Numbered from the stretch's first letter, positions 34,744 to 44,185 are shown. The stretch: DNA of 64,000 bases from Schumannella luteola (GCF_013408685.1 NZ_JACBZY010000001.1:1178001-1242000); one strand, 5' to 3'. Translations and numbers: made by a program. The notes: generated by a model from the letters alone, not told the origin.

Positions 34744-37176
34744 TCAGCCGACGGCGTGCGTGGTCGGCGCCCCGTCGGCCTCCACGTGGTGCCGCCGCTC
34801 GAGGGCCGCGCCCTCCACGTCGACGTCGGGCACGATCCGGTCGAGCCAGCGCGGGAACCACCACGCCGCCCGGCCGAGCAGGTGCATCAGCGCGGGCATG
34901 AGCAGCAGGCGCACGACGAAGGCATCGAGCAGCACGCCGAAGGCGAGGCCGAAGCCGAGCGAGCGGATGATGGTCGACTCCGAGCCGATGAAGCCCGAGA
35001 ACACGGCGACCATGATGATGCCGGCCGCGATCACGACGCTGCGGCCGGCGCGGAAGCCCTGGGCGACCGCGAGCCGGGCCGGGCTGCCGTGCACGTAGGC
35101 CTCGCGCATCCCCGATGACAGGAAGAGCTGGTAGTCCATCGCCAGGCCGAAGAGGATGCCGACCAGGATCACCGGCAGGAAGCTGAGGATCGGGCCGGGC
35201 GTCACGTGGAACAGGTCGCTCAGCCAGCCCCACTGGAACACGGCGACGATCGCGCCGTAGTTCGCGAGCAGCGACAGCACGAAGCCGCCGGTGGCGATGA
35301 TCGGCACGAGCAGCGAGCGGAAGACGCCGATCATGATGATCAGCGACAGGCCGATCACCACGACGAGGTAGATCGGCAGCACCGATCCGAGGCTCTCGGA
35401 GATGTCGATGTTGCTCGCGGCCTGCCCGGCCACCCCGAGGTCGCCGGTGCCGATCGGATCGAGACCGCGCAGCTCGCGCACGAGCTTCTCGGTCGAGACG
35501 GCATTCGGCCCGTGATCGGGCAGCACCTGGAAGGCGCCGAGTCGGCCATCGTCGGAGACGGCGATCGGCGCGACCGCCGCGACGTCGTCGACCTTCGCGA
35601 GCGCCTCGGCGATCTGCAGCTGCGAGTCGAGCTGCTCGCTGTCGTCCTGGTCGGCGGGCAGGTCGGCGGTCACCAGCAGGGCGCTGTTCGACCCGGCGCC
35701 GAACTGCTTCGCCTGCGTGTCGAAGGCGACGCGCGCGGCGGAGCCGGCGGGCTCCGATCCGCCATCGGGCAGTCCGAGGCGCATCGAGAACGAGGGGATG
35801 GCGATCACGAGCAGCGCGGCGACGGCCAGCACCGCGGTCAGCACCGCGCGCAGGGTCGACATCGGCTTCACGCCGGCATCGGCGCGACGACGCTCGTTCG
35901 AGGCGGCGAGCTGGCGGCGGCCGCGTCGGCCGAGCACGCGGGTTCCGGCGAGACCGAGCAGCGCGGGGGTGAGAGAGATCGCGATGAGCACCGCGATGAC
36001 CACGGCGATCGCGCCGGCGGTGCCCATCAGGCCGAGGAACGGGATGCCCGTGATGTTCAGGGCGAGCAGCGCGACGACGACGGTCGAGCCGGCGAAGACG
36101 ACCGCGTTGCCGGCGGTGCCGTTCGCGAGTCCGATCGACTCGCGCACCTCGGCGCCCTCGAGCAGCTGCCGCCGGTGCCGGTTGATGATGAACAGCGCGT
36201 AGTCGATGCCGACGGCGAGGCCGAGCATGACGCCCAACACGGGGGTGACCGAGGCCATCTGCACCACGCCCGAGAAGGCGAGGGTGCCGAGGGACGCGAT
36301 GGCGACCCCGGCGATCGCCGTCACGATCGGGAAGCTCGCCGCCAGGAGGGAACCGAGCATCACGATGAGCACGATCGCCGCGATGACGACGCCGATCGCC
36401 TCGCCGACGCCGAGGATCTGCGGAACGCCCTGAGAGATCTCGGTCGAGTACGAGACGGTGACGCCGTCGATCTTCTTCGCGTCGAAGTGCTCCACCACGG
36501 CCTGCTTGGCGCTCTCGGGCAGTTCGAGTCGGGGCAGGGTGAACGAGACGGTGGCGACGGCGGCCGACCCGTCGGATGCGACCTGGCGGATGCCGTCGGC
36601 CAGTTCGAGCAGGCGGGCGCCGTCGTCGAGCTGCTTCTGCTGCGCCGTCAGCTCGGCCGCGCCGTCGTCGAGCTCCTTCTGCTTCGCGTCGAGCGCCGTC
36701 GTGGGCAGTCCGGCCGCGGTGAGCTGCGCCTTCGCGGCGTCGAGCTGGGCCTGGCCCTGCTCGAGCTGGGTGCGCGCCGCATCCAGCTGCGCCGACCCAT
36801 CGTCGACCTGCTTTCGGCGGTCGGCGCGCTGGGCTTCGGTCGCGAAGGGGTCGACGACCGAGTTGACGTCGGGGAGTCCGTCGGCGTCGGCGATGCGCGC
36901 GGAGATCTGCTTCTGCTGCTCGTCCGTGAGCGCCGAGCCGTCTTCGGTGGCGAATACCACCGAGCCGGAGGCGCCGCTGAAGTCGGGCAGCTTCTTCTGC
37001 AGCTGGTCGAGCACGGCGCCGGAGCGCGTGCCCGGGATGTCGAAGCTCGAGCTGAGCCCTCGGAAGCCGAGGGCGAAGCCGCCGCCGACGATCGCGACGA
37101 TGACGATCCAGGCCAGGATCACGGTCTTCGCGCGGCGGGCGCTGAACACGCCCAGCCGGTAGAGCAGTTCGGCCAA
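34744..37176 (-). CDS. MMPL/RND family transporter
   Basis: An 810-residue inner-membrane exporter of the MMPL type. One N-terminal membrane helix (about 15-38), a large extracytoplasmic region with an alanine/glutamine-rich coiled-coil tract (about 120-190; repeated QLDAA/KQLDDGA units), then clusters of five to six helices at about 270-420 and 600-790. GIDYALFIINRHRRQ and AMDYQLFLSSGMREAY are the paired family motifs with the proton-relay Asp. The start is TTG 37176, with AGAGGAC upstream. A TetR gene is divergent across 132 bp. Probably exports a lipid or toxic compound. Confidence 0.9.
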   Translation of the reverse strand: MAELLYRLGVFSARRAKTVILAWIVIVAIVGGGFALGFRGLSSSFDIPGTRSGAVLDQLQKKLPDFSGASGSVVFATEDGSALTDEQQKQISARIADADGLPDVNSVVDPFATEAQRADRRKQVDDGSAQLDAARTQLEQGQAQLDAAKAQLTAAGLPTTALDAKQKELDDGAAELTAQQKQLDDGARLLELADGIRQVASDGSAAVATVSFTLPRLELPESAKQAVVEHFDAKKIDGVTVSYSTEISQGVPQILGVGEAIGVVIAAIVLIVMLGSLLAASFPIVTAIAGVAIASLGTLAFSGVVQMASVTPVLGVMLGLAVGIDYALFIINRHRRQLLEGAEVRESIGLANGTAGNAVVFAGSTVVVALLALNITGIPFLGLMGTAGAIAVVIAVLIAISLTPALLGLAGTRVLGRRGRRQLAASNERRRADAGVKPMSTLRAVLTAVLAVAALLVIAIPSFSMRLGLPDGGSEPAGSAARVAFDTQAKQFGAGSNSALLVTADLPADQDDSEQLDSQLQIAEALAKVDDVAAVAPIAVSDDGRLGAFQVLPDHGPNAVSTEKLVRELRGLDPIGTGDLGVAGQAASNIDISESLGSVLPIYLVVVIGLSLIIMIGVFRSLLVPIIATGGFVLSLLANYGAIVAVFQWGWLSDLFHVTPGPILSFLPVILVGILFGLAMDYQLFLSSGMREAYVHGSPARLAVAQGFRAGRSVVIAAGIIMVAVFSGFIGSESTIIRSLGFGLAFGVLLDAFVVRLLLMPALMHLLGRAAWWFPRWLDRIVPDVDVEGAALERRHHVEADGAPTTHAVG

Positions 37177-37308
37177 CGTCGGTCCTCTCGGGTGCGGGCG
37201 CGAGGCGTCCGGGTGCTGCGGTGGGGGATGCGCGAGGCATCGGTCGGCGACGGTGGCGACTCGTCAACAATACGCAACGTCTCGATTCGTGCGCACTACC
37301 CTGTGCGG

Positions 37309-37938
37309 GTGACTCCCGCGCCGCCCGAGACCCGACAGGGTGGTCGCGTGCGCAGCGAGGCCGCGCGCCTCGCGATCCTCGAGGCGACCGCGAGCGAGTT
37401 CGCCGCGCGGGGTTACGAGCACCTCACGATCGAGGGGATCGCGGCCGCTGCCGGCGTCGGCAAGCAGACGATCTACCGGTGGTGGCGCTCGAAGGGCGAT
37501 CTCGTCGCCGAGGCCGTGCTCGAAGACCGGCTGCTGGGCGAGCGCTTCCACATCCCCGACACCGGCGACCTGCGATCAGATCTCGAGAGCTGGCTGGGCG
37601 CGGTCTTCGACATGCTCGCCGGTCCGCAGGGCGAAGGACTCCTGCGCTCGCTGATCGCCGCCGCGGCCGACAACGCCGACATCGGCCTGCGGCTGCGCGA
37701 GCGCATCGCGGGGGAGGGTGTCGCCGGTGGGGCGGATGACGCCGCAAGCGCCGAGAGCGCCGAGCCGTCGGTGACGGATCGACTGCGCTCGGCCGTCACG
37801 GCAGGAGAACTGCCGACGAGGGCCCCGGTTGCCGAGATCGCCGAGCTGCTCGTCGGGGCGGTCATCCTCCGCGCGCTGAGCCGCACGGGTGGAGACCGCG
37901 AGGCGGTCGCGCGACTCGTCGCGGCGGTCGTCGACTGA
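37309..37938 (+). CDS. TetR family regulator, divergent from MMPL exporter
   Basis: A 209-residue TetR/AcrR repressor. The DNA-binding part is AILEATASEFAARGYEHLTI followed by AAAAGVGKQTIYRWWRSKGD; the C-terminal domain matches the TetR_C type found in actinobacteria (LRSAVTAGELP, LLVGAVILRAL). GTG 37309 has no ribosome site but TACCCT lies 6 bases upstream (37297-37302), so the mRNA is probably leaderless. It shares the intergenic region with the MMPL gene and probably represses it. Confidence 0.88.
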   Translation: MTPAPPETRQGGRVRSEAARLAILEATASEFAARGYEHLTIEGIAAAAGVGKQTIYRWWRSKGDLVAEAVLEDRLLGERFHIPDTGDLRSDLESWLGAVFDMLAGPQGEGLLRSLIAAAADNADIGLRLRERIAGEGVAGGADDAASAESAEPSVTDRLRSAVTAGELPTRAPVAEIAELLVGAVILRALSRTGGDREAVARLVAAVVD

Positions 37939-37980
37939 TCGACCGACCAGCTGACCGCGTGGTGATAGCGACCGCGGCTC

Positions 37981-38397
37981 TCAGCCGGCGAGCCCGAGCT
38001 GCTGCTGCATCCCCGCTTCGTCAGTGGCGCCCCAGCGCTCGACGAGTCGGCCGTCGTCGAAGCGTCCGACCTGGATGCCGCGCACAGAGAAGCGGCGTCC
38101 GGTCGGTGCGTGGCCCTGGAATTCGCCGGTGTGGGTGCCGCTGATGGTGAGCGCGACGGTCACCGACTCGTCGTCGGCGACAAGCGTCTGCGGCGCGGCC
38201 TCGAGGTCGGGGAAGGCGGTGAACATCTCGGTCCAGAAGCCGACGATGCCCGCGGATCCCGGCGCCTGGTCGGGCGCGGGATCGTGATCGACGACGTCGT
38301 CGTGGAAGACCTCGGTGAGAGCTTGCGCATCGCGTGCGGCGAGGATCTCGCCGAGTCGTTCCTGGGCTGTGAGGTTGCGGTCGCGTGATTCGCTCAT
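37981..38397 (-). CDS. SnoaL-like / ester cyclase family protein
   Basis: A 138-residue NTF2-fold protein of the SnoaL-like polyketide cyclase type. Seen are AQERLGEILAARDAQAL, the acidic DDVVDHDPAPDQAPG segment, FWTEMFTAFPDL and the C-terminal GRLVERWGATDEAGMQQQLG. Proteins of this size act as small hydrolases, isomerases or unknown stress proteins. ATG 38397 fits the fold start but no clear ribosome site is present; a longer frame exists upstream. It is divergent from the F420-type oxidoreductase gene. Confidence 0.82.
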   Translation of the reverse strand: MSESRDRNLTAQERLGEILAARDAQALTEVFHDDVVDHDPAPDQAPGSAGIVGFWTEMFTAFPDLEAAPQTLVADDESVTVALTISGTHTGEFQGHAPTGRRFSVRGIQVGRFDDGRLVERWGATDEAGMQQQLGLAG

Positions 38398-38572
38398 GCG
38401 TTCACGGTGGGGTCGAAGCGGGTGTCGGGTGGAGCTCTCTGCGCCCGCGCCAAGGTGCCGCTCGGGCGGCACGGAGGTGGGAGGGCCGGCGCCTCCGCAC
38501 GACCCGGCCATCCGCTGGGAGCGGACCGCACGCATCCGCCCGCTCCACCGCCCCGCTCGTAGCGTCGCCCGC

Positions 38573-39538
38573 ATGACGAACTGGGGCTACACGCTGATGA
38601 CCGAGCAGAGCGGGCCGCGCGAGCTCGTGCGCTACGCGCAGGCCGCCGAGCAGGTGGGGTTCGACTTCGAGGTGTCGAGCGACCACTACTCGCCGTGGCT
38701 CACCGAGCAGGGGCACGCGCCCTACGCCTGGACGGTGCTCGGCGCTGTCGCGCAGGCGACCGAGCGCGTCGAGCTGATGACCTACGTCACCTGCCCGACG
38801 GTGCGCTATCACCCCGCGGTCGTCGCCCAGAAGTCGGCGACGCTGCAGCTGCTCGCCGAGGGGCGCTTCACGCTGGGCCTCGGCTCCGGCGAGAACCTCA
38901 ACGAGCACGTCGTCGGCGAGGGCTGGCCGGCGGTGGATGCGCGCCACGACATGCTCGAGGAGGCGCTCGAGATCATCCACGAGCTGCACTCCGGCGACCT
39001 CGTCACCTACGACGGGCAGTACTTCCGCGTCGACTCGGCGCGCATCTGGGACCTGCCCGACGAAGGTGTGCCGATCGCGGTGGCGGTGTCGGGGAAGAAG
39101 TCGGTGGATGCCGTCGCCGACCTGGCAGACCACCTCATCCAGGTGCAGCCGGATGCGGATGTCGTGAAGGCCTGGAAGAAGGGGCACGGCGATCCCGCCC
39201 GCGTGATCGGGCAGATCCCGATCTGCTGGGGTCCGGACAAGCAGAAGGCGATCGAGCAGGCGCACGCGCAGTTCCGCTGGTTCGGCGGCGGCTGGGCGGT
39301 CAACGCCGACCTGCCGACGCCCGCCGGCTTCGCCGCCGCATCCCAGTTCGTGCGCGAGGAGGATGTCGCTGACGCCATCGCCTGCGGCCCCGACCTCGAT
39401 GAGCTCGCCGAGAGCGCCCGCCCGTTCCTGGAGGCAGGGTTCACCGACCTCGCCTTCGTGCAGGTCGGCGACGAGGGGCAGCAGCGCTTCCTCGACGAAG
39501 CCGCGGGTCCACTGCTCGAGAAGCTGCGGAGCCTGTGA
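38573..39538 (+). CDS. LLM-class F420-dependent oxidoreductase (FGD-like)
   Basis: A 321-residue TIM-barrel flavin/F420 oxidoreductase close to the F420-dependent glucose-6-phosphate dehydrogenase group. Marks: FDFEVSSDHYSPWLTEQGHAP, TCPTVRYHPAVVAQ, LGLGSGENLNEHVVGEGWP and DEGVPIAVAVSGKKSVDA. It would reduce F420 or use F420H2 on an unknown substrate. ATG 38573 lacks a ribosome site; TAGCGT stands 7 bases upstream (38560-38565), the leaderless layout. The stop overlaps the start of a small acidic protein gene. Confidence 0.87.
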   Translation: MTNWGYTLMTEQSGPRELVRYAQAAEQVGFDFEVSSDHYSPWLTEQGHAPYAWTVLGAVAQATERVELMTYVTCPTVRYHPAVVAQKSATLQLLAEGRFTLGLGSGENLNEHVVGEGWPAVDARHDMLEEALEIIHELHSGDLVTYDGQYFRVDSARIWDLPDEGVPIAVAVSGKKSVDAVADLADHLIQVQPDADVVKAWKKGHGDPARVIGQIPICWGPDKQKAIEQAHAQFRWFGGGWAVNADLPTPAGFAAASQFVREEDVADAIACGPDLDELAESARPFLEAGFTDLAFVQVGDEGQQRFLDEAAGPLLEKLRSL

Positions 39539-39759
39539 TGAGAAAGCACGTCGCCGACGGCCGTCCCTCGGATGCTCCGGTCGAGCCGGCCGTGACCGAC
39601 GATGGCGCGCTCGCTCCGACGAGCGACGCCGGCGGTGCGGGCACTGCGGCGGACGTCGAGGTGCCGGAGGACGAGCGGCCGCCGCAGACCCCGTCCGAGC
39701 GGCGCCCCGAATCGCTGGTCGACGGCAACCGGGTCGCGACCGCCGACGATATGGAATGA
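39538..39759 (+). CDS. Small acidic hypothetical protein
   Basis: A 73-residue product, rich in Asp, Glu, Pro and Ala, without cysteine, aromatic core or membrane segment; probably disordered. The ATG overlaps the stop of the F420-type oxidoreductase (TGATG), so the two are coupled. I do not recognise a family, but it resembles in composition the small proteins at 43837, 45075, 45422 and 47321. Confidence 0.6.
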   Translation: MRKHVADGRPSDAPVEPAVTDDGALAPTSDAGGAGTAADVEVPEDERPPQTPSERRPESLVDGNRVATADDME

Positions 39760-39801
39760 CGCGGAGGGCGCAGAGAGCCCGAGCCCGACCTCGGCGAGCC
39801 G

Positions 39802-40305
39802 TCAGTCGGAGTCGGCCGTGCCCGCCTCGCGGGGTCGCGCCTCATGGTGGCGCGCCCCGTGCGTGCGGCGCTGCTCCTTCATCTCCGCCTCCGCGAGATG
39901 ACGTCGACCGCTGACGAGCTGGTCGCGCGCGATCTGCTCCCACCGCCGGAACGCAGCCCAGTATCCGTCGTCGTAATCCTCGACGATCTGGAACGTCCAG
40001 CGACCCTCGATGACATTGCGGCCGACGAGCTCGCGCTCGATCCCCTCGGCGAGCTCGACGTGGCCTGCCGTGCGCAGCTGCTCGACCGCGTCGCCCAGAG
40101 CGAGATCCGCCCGCCCGGTCAGTCGGTGGAAGGCGTAGAGCTCGCCGCGCGCCTGCTCGACCACCTCGAGCGCCTCGGAGAGCTTGCCGAGCGCGGCGAC
40201 GGTCGCGTCATCCACGCCGTCCGGGCGGAGGTGCGCCGGGTCGGGCCCGTCGTCGGACGCGGGCGACGACGTGGATGGGGGAGCAGTCAGCTCGGCATCG
40301 GTCAT
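39802..40305 (-). CDS. Hypothetical protein, helical
   Basis: A 167-residue soluble protein. After a disordered Pro/Ser/Asp start, the core (about 30-150) is helical and charged: LGKLSEALEVVEQARGELYAF, GDAVEQLRTAGH, then IVEDYDDGYWAAFRRWEQIA, and a basic tail. It resembles conserved actinobacterial proteins of unknown function. ATG 40305 has TACCGT 6 bases upstream (40317-40312 on the minus strand), so a leaderless mRNA is likely. It is divergent from the next gene. Confidence 0.7.
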   Translation of the reverse strand: MTDAELTAPPSTSSPASDDGPDPAHLRPDGVDDATVAALGKLSEALEVVEQARGELYAFHRLTGRADLALGDAVEQLRTAGHVELAEGIERELVGRNVIEGRWTFQIVEDYDDGYWAAFRRWEQIARDQLVSGRRHLAEAEMKEQRRTHGARHHEARPREAGTADSD

Positions 40306-40435
40306 GACGCGACGGTAGGACGGGATGTGACCGCGGCGGCGACGCGATCAGAGACCGCTGATGGCGCTGTCAGCAGATACGCGACCACGTCGACGATACG
40401 TTCGCGACACGCGACCGGGAGAGGCGAGGCGACGG

Positions 40436-40789
40436 ATGACCGGACAGGACCATGCCGCTAGCGCGAAGGCCGACGGCGACGAGTCGGTTGGCGAGAAGCC
40501 GCGCGACGGCGAGCACTGGCTCGTGATCGACGGGCGGCGCTGGCGCCGCACCGATCCCGAGCTCGCCGACGAGGTCGCGGCGGCGCTGCGGTCGCATCTC
40601 GGGCGGGCGCGGGCGGCCGTGCGCACGGCGAAGAAGGGCGGAGACGAGGAGGCGCTGCGCGAGGCGCGAAGTCGGGTGGGGCTCGCGAAGACCGGGCTCG
40701 GCGAGCGGGGGCCGCGCTGGTGGGAGGAGCCGATCGCCGAGCGCCGTCGCCGCGCGGCCGAAGCGCTGCAGAGCCTCGCCGACGACTGA
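40436..40789 (+). CDS. Conserved actinobacterial hypothetical protein
   Basis: A 117-residue basic protein containing HWLVIDGRRWRRTDPELAD, then an Ala/Arg helix and RVGLAKTGLGERGPRWWEEP. This GRRWR...GERG..WWE pattern is a widespread small actinobacterial family of unknown function, sometimes mislabelled as a biopolymer transporter. ATG 40436 is chosen, with a GA-rich stretch upstream; a longer frame starts at 40361. No signal peptide or membrane segment. Confidence 0.72.
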   Translation: MTGQDHAASAKADGDESVGEKPRDGEHWLVIDGRRWRRTDPELADEVAAALRSHLGRARAAVRTAKKGGDEEALREARSRVGLAKTGLGERGPRWWEEPIAERRRRAAEALQSLADD

Positions 40790-40881
40790 GCGCAGGCGCG
40801 CGGATGTGAGCGGCACGCGGGCCCGCTCGAAGCTCGCTGGACGCCCCGTATCGAGTGGATGCGCGACTTCACACTGAGCGC

Positions 40882-41346
40882 ATGAGAGACGACACGGCGG
40901 GTGAGCTCCCGGTCCTGCGCGAGGAGGAGCTCGACCAGGCGGCCACCCTCACAGATCTGCCGCCGATCGTGGACGCGACCGCCGCGATCGGCGCGCACGC
41001 CCTCGTGGTCACCTGGAACCTGGCGAGCCCGCTGTCGACGACCGGCTCGCAGCGCACTCACCTCAACATCTGGTTCCCGCGCAACGGCGGCGGCCCGCTG
41101 CAGCTCGGGCTCGAGGTGACACCGCCGACGGCGATCGCCTTCGCGGTCGACTTCGAGCATCGCGTCATCCGCCGGCGTCGCAGCGTGCGGGTGCGTGTGG
41201 GCGAGCGGCGGATCGTCGCGCTCTTCCCGCTCGACTGGGTGCACGACCTCGAGCCGGTCGAGATCAGTCACACCAGCGCTCTGCTCGAGAGCCCCGGGGT
41301 CTTCGATCCGGCGCTGCGGCTGCGGTTCGACATCGTCTCTGAGTAG
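40882..41346 (+). CDS. Hypothetical protein, beta-rich
   Basis: A 154-residue soluble protein with alternating short strands (ALVVTWNLASPL, HLNIWFPRNGGGPLQLGLEV, RVIRRRRSVRVRVGERRIVALFP split by charged turns). No catalytic motif, signal or family is recognised. ATG 40882 is the first good start; no strong ribosome site. It is convergent to the FUSC gene, with 8 bp between the stops. Confidence 0.6.
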   Translation: MRDDTAGELPVLREEELDQAATLTDLPPIVDATAAIGAHALVVTWNLASPLSTTGSQRTHLNIWFPRNGGGPLQLGLEVTPPTAIAFAVDFEHRVIRRRRSVRVRVGERRIVALFPLDWVHDLEPVEISHTSALLESPGVFDPALRLRFDIVSE

Positions 41347-41354
41347 CCGCGCGC

Positions 41355-42440
41355 TCAGTCCGCCGGTCGGGTCGCGCCGACCGCGATCCGCCCGAGCAGG
41401 GTCGCCACGGCCCCGCCGACCTGGGCGCCGCGATCGCCGGGCTCCAGCGCAGCGCGCATCCGCTCGAGCTGCTCGTCGATGCGGCCGTGGGCGAGCTCGG
41501 CGTCGGGGCCGGCCTCCGGCCACTGCTCGACCGCGTCGGCGGTGAGCCGGATGGCGGCCGCCGACTCCGCGCGAGCGCCGTCGGGGAGGTCGCGCAGGCT
41601 CTCGTCGTCGGACTGAGCCGGCGCGAGGAGGTCGATGAGCTCCTCGGCGCGACGGACGATGCGGCGCAGCGCACCGTGCTGGCGGGTCTCCGCGGCGATC
41701 GCCTCGCGCTGACGCCACGCGCGCGCGTTGCCGCGGCGGCTCTCCTGCGCCTGATCGAGCGACTCCTCGGCGCTCGCGAGCGCACGTCTCAGCCGGGGGA
41801 TCGCGGCGGTCGCTGCCGGTTCGTCGGCGTCGGGCTCCTCGACGGTCGTCGCGACGTCTCTGAGAACGGCGGCGACCTCGGCGCGCAGGCGCCGAGCCGA
41901 GTCAGCGGCATCGGTGAGCCCGACCGGCGGCGGGATGAGCAGGGTCACGATCACGGCGATGCCCATGCCCAGCGCGACCTGCAGCAGGTAGCCCATCGAG
42001 TAGTCGCCCGCGTCCGCGCCGCCGACCGTCAGCACGAAGAGCGCCGCGACCGGCACGTAGTCGCGCGCGGGACCGGGCGTGAACAGACCGGCGACGATCA
42101 CTCCGACGGCTGCGGCGATCGGCACGGCCAACCAGCCCGGGGCGTGCAGCAGGAAGAGCAACCAGGCGAGGCCGATTCCGACCGCTGTTCCGGCGACGGT
42201 GTGCAAGGTCGACCGCGCCGAGCTGACGAGCGTCGGCGTCATCGCGATGACGGCGCCGAAAGGCGCGTAATACGCATAGTCGCCGAGCGCTCCCGGCAAC
42301 TGGTGCCCGAGCAGCCACGCGAGCGCGGCCGCCCCTGCGGTCTTGGCGGCGAGCAGCACGCGCTCGCCGCCCACGGCTCGCCGCAGCGAACCGCGAGCGC
42401 GAGCCCAGGAGCGCGCCCGGAAGTCGGCGAGCCCGCTCAG
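41355..42440 (-). CDS. FUSC family membrane protein (aromatic-acid exporter type)
   Basis: A protein of about 361 residues with six hydrophobic segments in the N-terminal half (LLAAKTAGAAALAWLLGHQL, VIAMTPTLVSS, AVPIAAAVGVIVAGLF, GMGIAVIVTLLIPPP) and a cytoplasmic helical C-terminus. The layout matches half-size FUSC proteins related to the p-hydroxybenzoate exporter. In this frame no ATG, GTG or TTG lies near the junction with the upstream alcohol dehydrogenase. The best start is CTG 42440, whose CTGA overlaps that gene's stop and gives the expected N-terminus. The next in-frame GTG would remove about 20 residues. Confidence 0.78.
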   Translation of the reverse strand: MSGLADFRARSWARARGSLRRAVGGERVLLAAKTAGAAALAWLLGHQLPGALGDYAYYAPFGAVIAMTPTLVSSARSTLHTVAGTAVGIGLAWLLFLLHAPGWLAVPIAAAVGVIVAGLFTPGPARDYVPVAALFVLTVGGADAGDYSMGYLLQVALGMGIAVIVTLLIPPPVGLTDAADSARRLRAEVAAVLRDVATTVEEPDADEPAATAAIPRLRRALASAEESLDQAQESRRGNARAWRQREAIAAETRQHGALRRIVRRAEELIDLLAPAQSDDESLRDLPDGARAESAAAIRLTADAVEQWPEAGPDAELAHGRIDEQLERMRAALEPGDRGAQVGGAVATLLGRIAVGATRPAD

Positions 42441-43612
42441 GGGTGCAGCACCACCTTCACGCAGCCGTCGACCTTCTGCTTGAACACCTCGTACATCTCC
42501 GGACCCTCCTCGAGCGAGGCCTCGTGGGTGACGAGGTCGTCGATGCCGAGCGGGTCGTCGTCGCGCTCGACGAGCGGGAGGAGCTCGTCGCGCCAGCGGT
42601 GCACGTTGCACTGCCCCATGCGCAGCGTGAGCCCCTTGTCGAACATGCGCACCATCGGCAGCGGATCCTTCGCTCCGGCGTAGACGCCGCTGAGCGAGAC
42701 GGTGCCGCCGCGCTGAACCGCGTCGATCGCGAGCTCGAGAGCGGCGAGGCGGTCGACGCCCGCGGTCTGCGCCACCACGCGGCCGACCGGCGCCGGCAGC
42801 ACGGTCGAGGCGTTCTGCAGCAGAGAGGCGATCGGGTTGCCGTGCGCCTCCATGCCGACGGCGTCGAGCACCGCGTCCGGCCCGCGCCCGTTCGTGACCT
42901 TGCGCAGCTCGGCGGCGACCTCGCCCTCCCCGTCGTAGACCTCGGCGCCGTGCTTCTCGGCCATCGCGCGGCGCTCGGGCACCGGGTCGACGCCGAGCAC
43001 GCGGTAGCCCAGGTGCCGGCCGATCCGCACCGCCAGCTGGCCGACCGGGCCGAGCCCGACGACGGCGAGCGTGCCGCCCTCGGGCACATCCGCGTACTGC
43101 ACCCCCTGCCAGGCGGTGGGCAGGATGTCGCTGAGGAAGAGGTAGCGCTCATCCGGCAGATCGCCGCCGACCTTGATCAGGTTGAAGTCGGCGCGGTGCA
43201 CGCGCAGTGCTTCGGCCTGGCCGCCGGGGATCGAGCCGTAGAGGCGGGTGTAACCGTAGAGCGCGGCGCCGGAGTCGGTGTCGCGCTGCTGTGTGGTCTC
43301 GCACTGCGAACTGCGGCCGTGACGGCACATGAAGCACTCGCCGCAGGCGATCACGAAGGGCACGACGACACGGTCGCCGGGTTTGATGCGCGTGACGGAC
43401 GCGCCGACTTCCTCGACGACGCCCATCGGCTCGTGGCCCAGCACATCCCCCTTGTCGAGGAAGGGGCCGAGCACGTCGTAGAGGTGCAGGTCGCTGCCGC
43501 AGATCGCGGTCGAGGTGATGCGCACGATCGCATCGGTCGGCTCGACGATGCGCGGGTCGTCGACGGTCTCGACGCTGAGCTGTCGGTCGCTCTGCCAGGT
43601 GAGGGCTCTCAT
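42437..43612 (-). CDS. Zinc-dependent alcohol dehydrogenase (MDR, glutathione-independent formaldehyde DH-like)
   Basis: A 391-residue medium-chain dehydrogenase. The catalytic zinc ligands are Cys38 (TAICGSD) and His60-Glu61 (GHEPMG); the structural zinc is held by Cys90, Cys93, Cys96 and Cys104. The NAD(P) loop is VVGLGPVGQLAVRIG. Sequence style matches the group annotated as glutathione-independent formaldehyde dehydrogenase or zinc-dependent ADH. ATG 43612 has TAACGT 6 bases upstream (43624-43619) and no ribosome site, so it is probably leaderless. The stop overlaps the FUSC start. Confidence 0.9.
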   Translation of the reverse strand: MRALTWQSDRQLSVETVDDPRIVEPTDAIVRITSTAICGSDLHLYDVLGPFLDKGDVLGHEPMGVVEEVGASVTRIKPGDRVVVPFVIACGECFMCRHGRSSQCETTQQRDTDSGAALYGYTRLYGSIPGGQAEALRVHRADFNLIKVGGDLPDERYLFLSDILPTAWQGVQYADVPEGGTLAVVGLGPVGQLAVRIGRHLGYRVLGVDPVPERRAMAEKHGAEVYDGEGEVAAELRKVTNGRGPDAVLDAVGMEAHGNPIASLLQNASTVLPAPVGRVVAQTAGVDRLAALELAIDAVQRGGTVSLSGVYAGAKDPLPMVRMFDKGLTLRMGQCNVHRWRDELLPLVERDDDPLGIDDLVTHEASLEEGPEMYEVFKQKVDGCVKVVLHP

Positions 43613-43836
43613 GCGGGCACGTTAGGCAGAACCCCGGCGGGGGTGAGGAGGGGGTCAGGCGGCGCTCAGAGGGTGTGGAGCCGACGTGCACGCTCGCTCG
43701 GCGCGACGTCGTGAGACCTGCGGTTTCCGCGCGCGCGGTCAGCGCCCGCTGTGCGTCGCCCGAGCCTGGGCGCTCCCGGCCGCGACCGGGCGTGCACTGG
43801 ATGGCGAAGACCGATTCAGCGAATGGAGGCTTCATC

Positions 43837-44121
43837 ATGAGCGATCCGAACGGCGACGACCCCGGCATCGACAGCCAGGGCGGGCTGAACCCCGATGTGG
43901 GTGACCCGGACTTCGACACGGCGCAGGCCGCGACGTCGGGCGGCACCGCCGGCCCGGCGAGCGACTCGATCGTCCCGCCCGAGGGGAATCCGCCGGATGG
44001 CAGCCCCGCGGGCGCGCCCGACGAGCCGGTCGAGCCGCCGACGCCTGGGCAGGAGCCGACCGATCCGGACGACGGCCCGCACCCGGATGATCCGCTGACC
44101 TCGCCGGTCAAACCGGTATGA
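43837..44121 (+). CDS. Small acidic Pro/Asp-rich hypothetical protein
   Basis: A 94-residue protein starting MSDPNGDDPGID, very rich in Asp, Pro and Gly, cysteine-free, with no hydrophobic segment; predicted to be disordered. ATG 43837 has TGGAGG 7 bases upstream; ATG 43801 is an in-frame alternative without one. No known family. The 43613-43836 gap upstream holds nothing else that I can assign. Confidence 0.65.
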   Translation: MSDPNGDDPGIDSQGGLNPDVGDPDFDTAQAATSGGTAGPASDSIVPPEGNPPDGSPAGAPDEPVEPPTPGQEPTDPDDGPHPDDPLTSPVKPV

Positions 44122-44185
44122 GTCACGACGCGAGTCCGCGCACCGGGAGCGATCCGGTGGCGGCCGCGGCCGGTGCGGGGCGGAC

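Noticed and set aside
35206-37938. Long plus-strand frame across the MMPL gene
   Set aside because: Antisense to MMPL; only its last 209 codons, in frame, are the real TetR protein.
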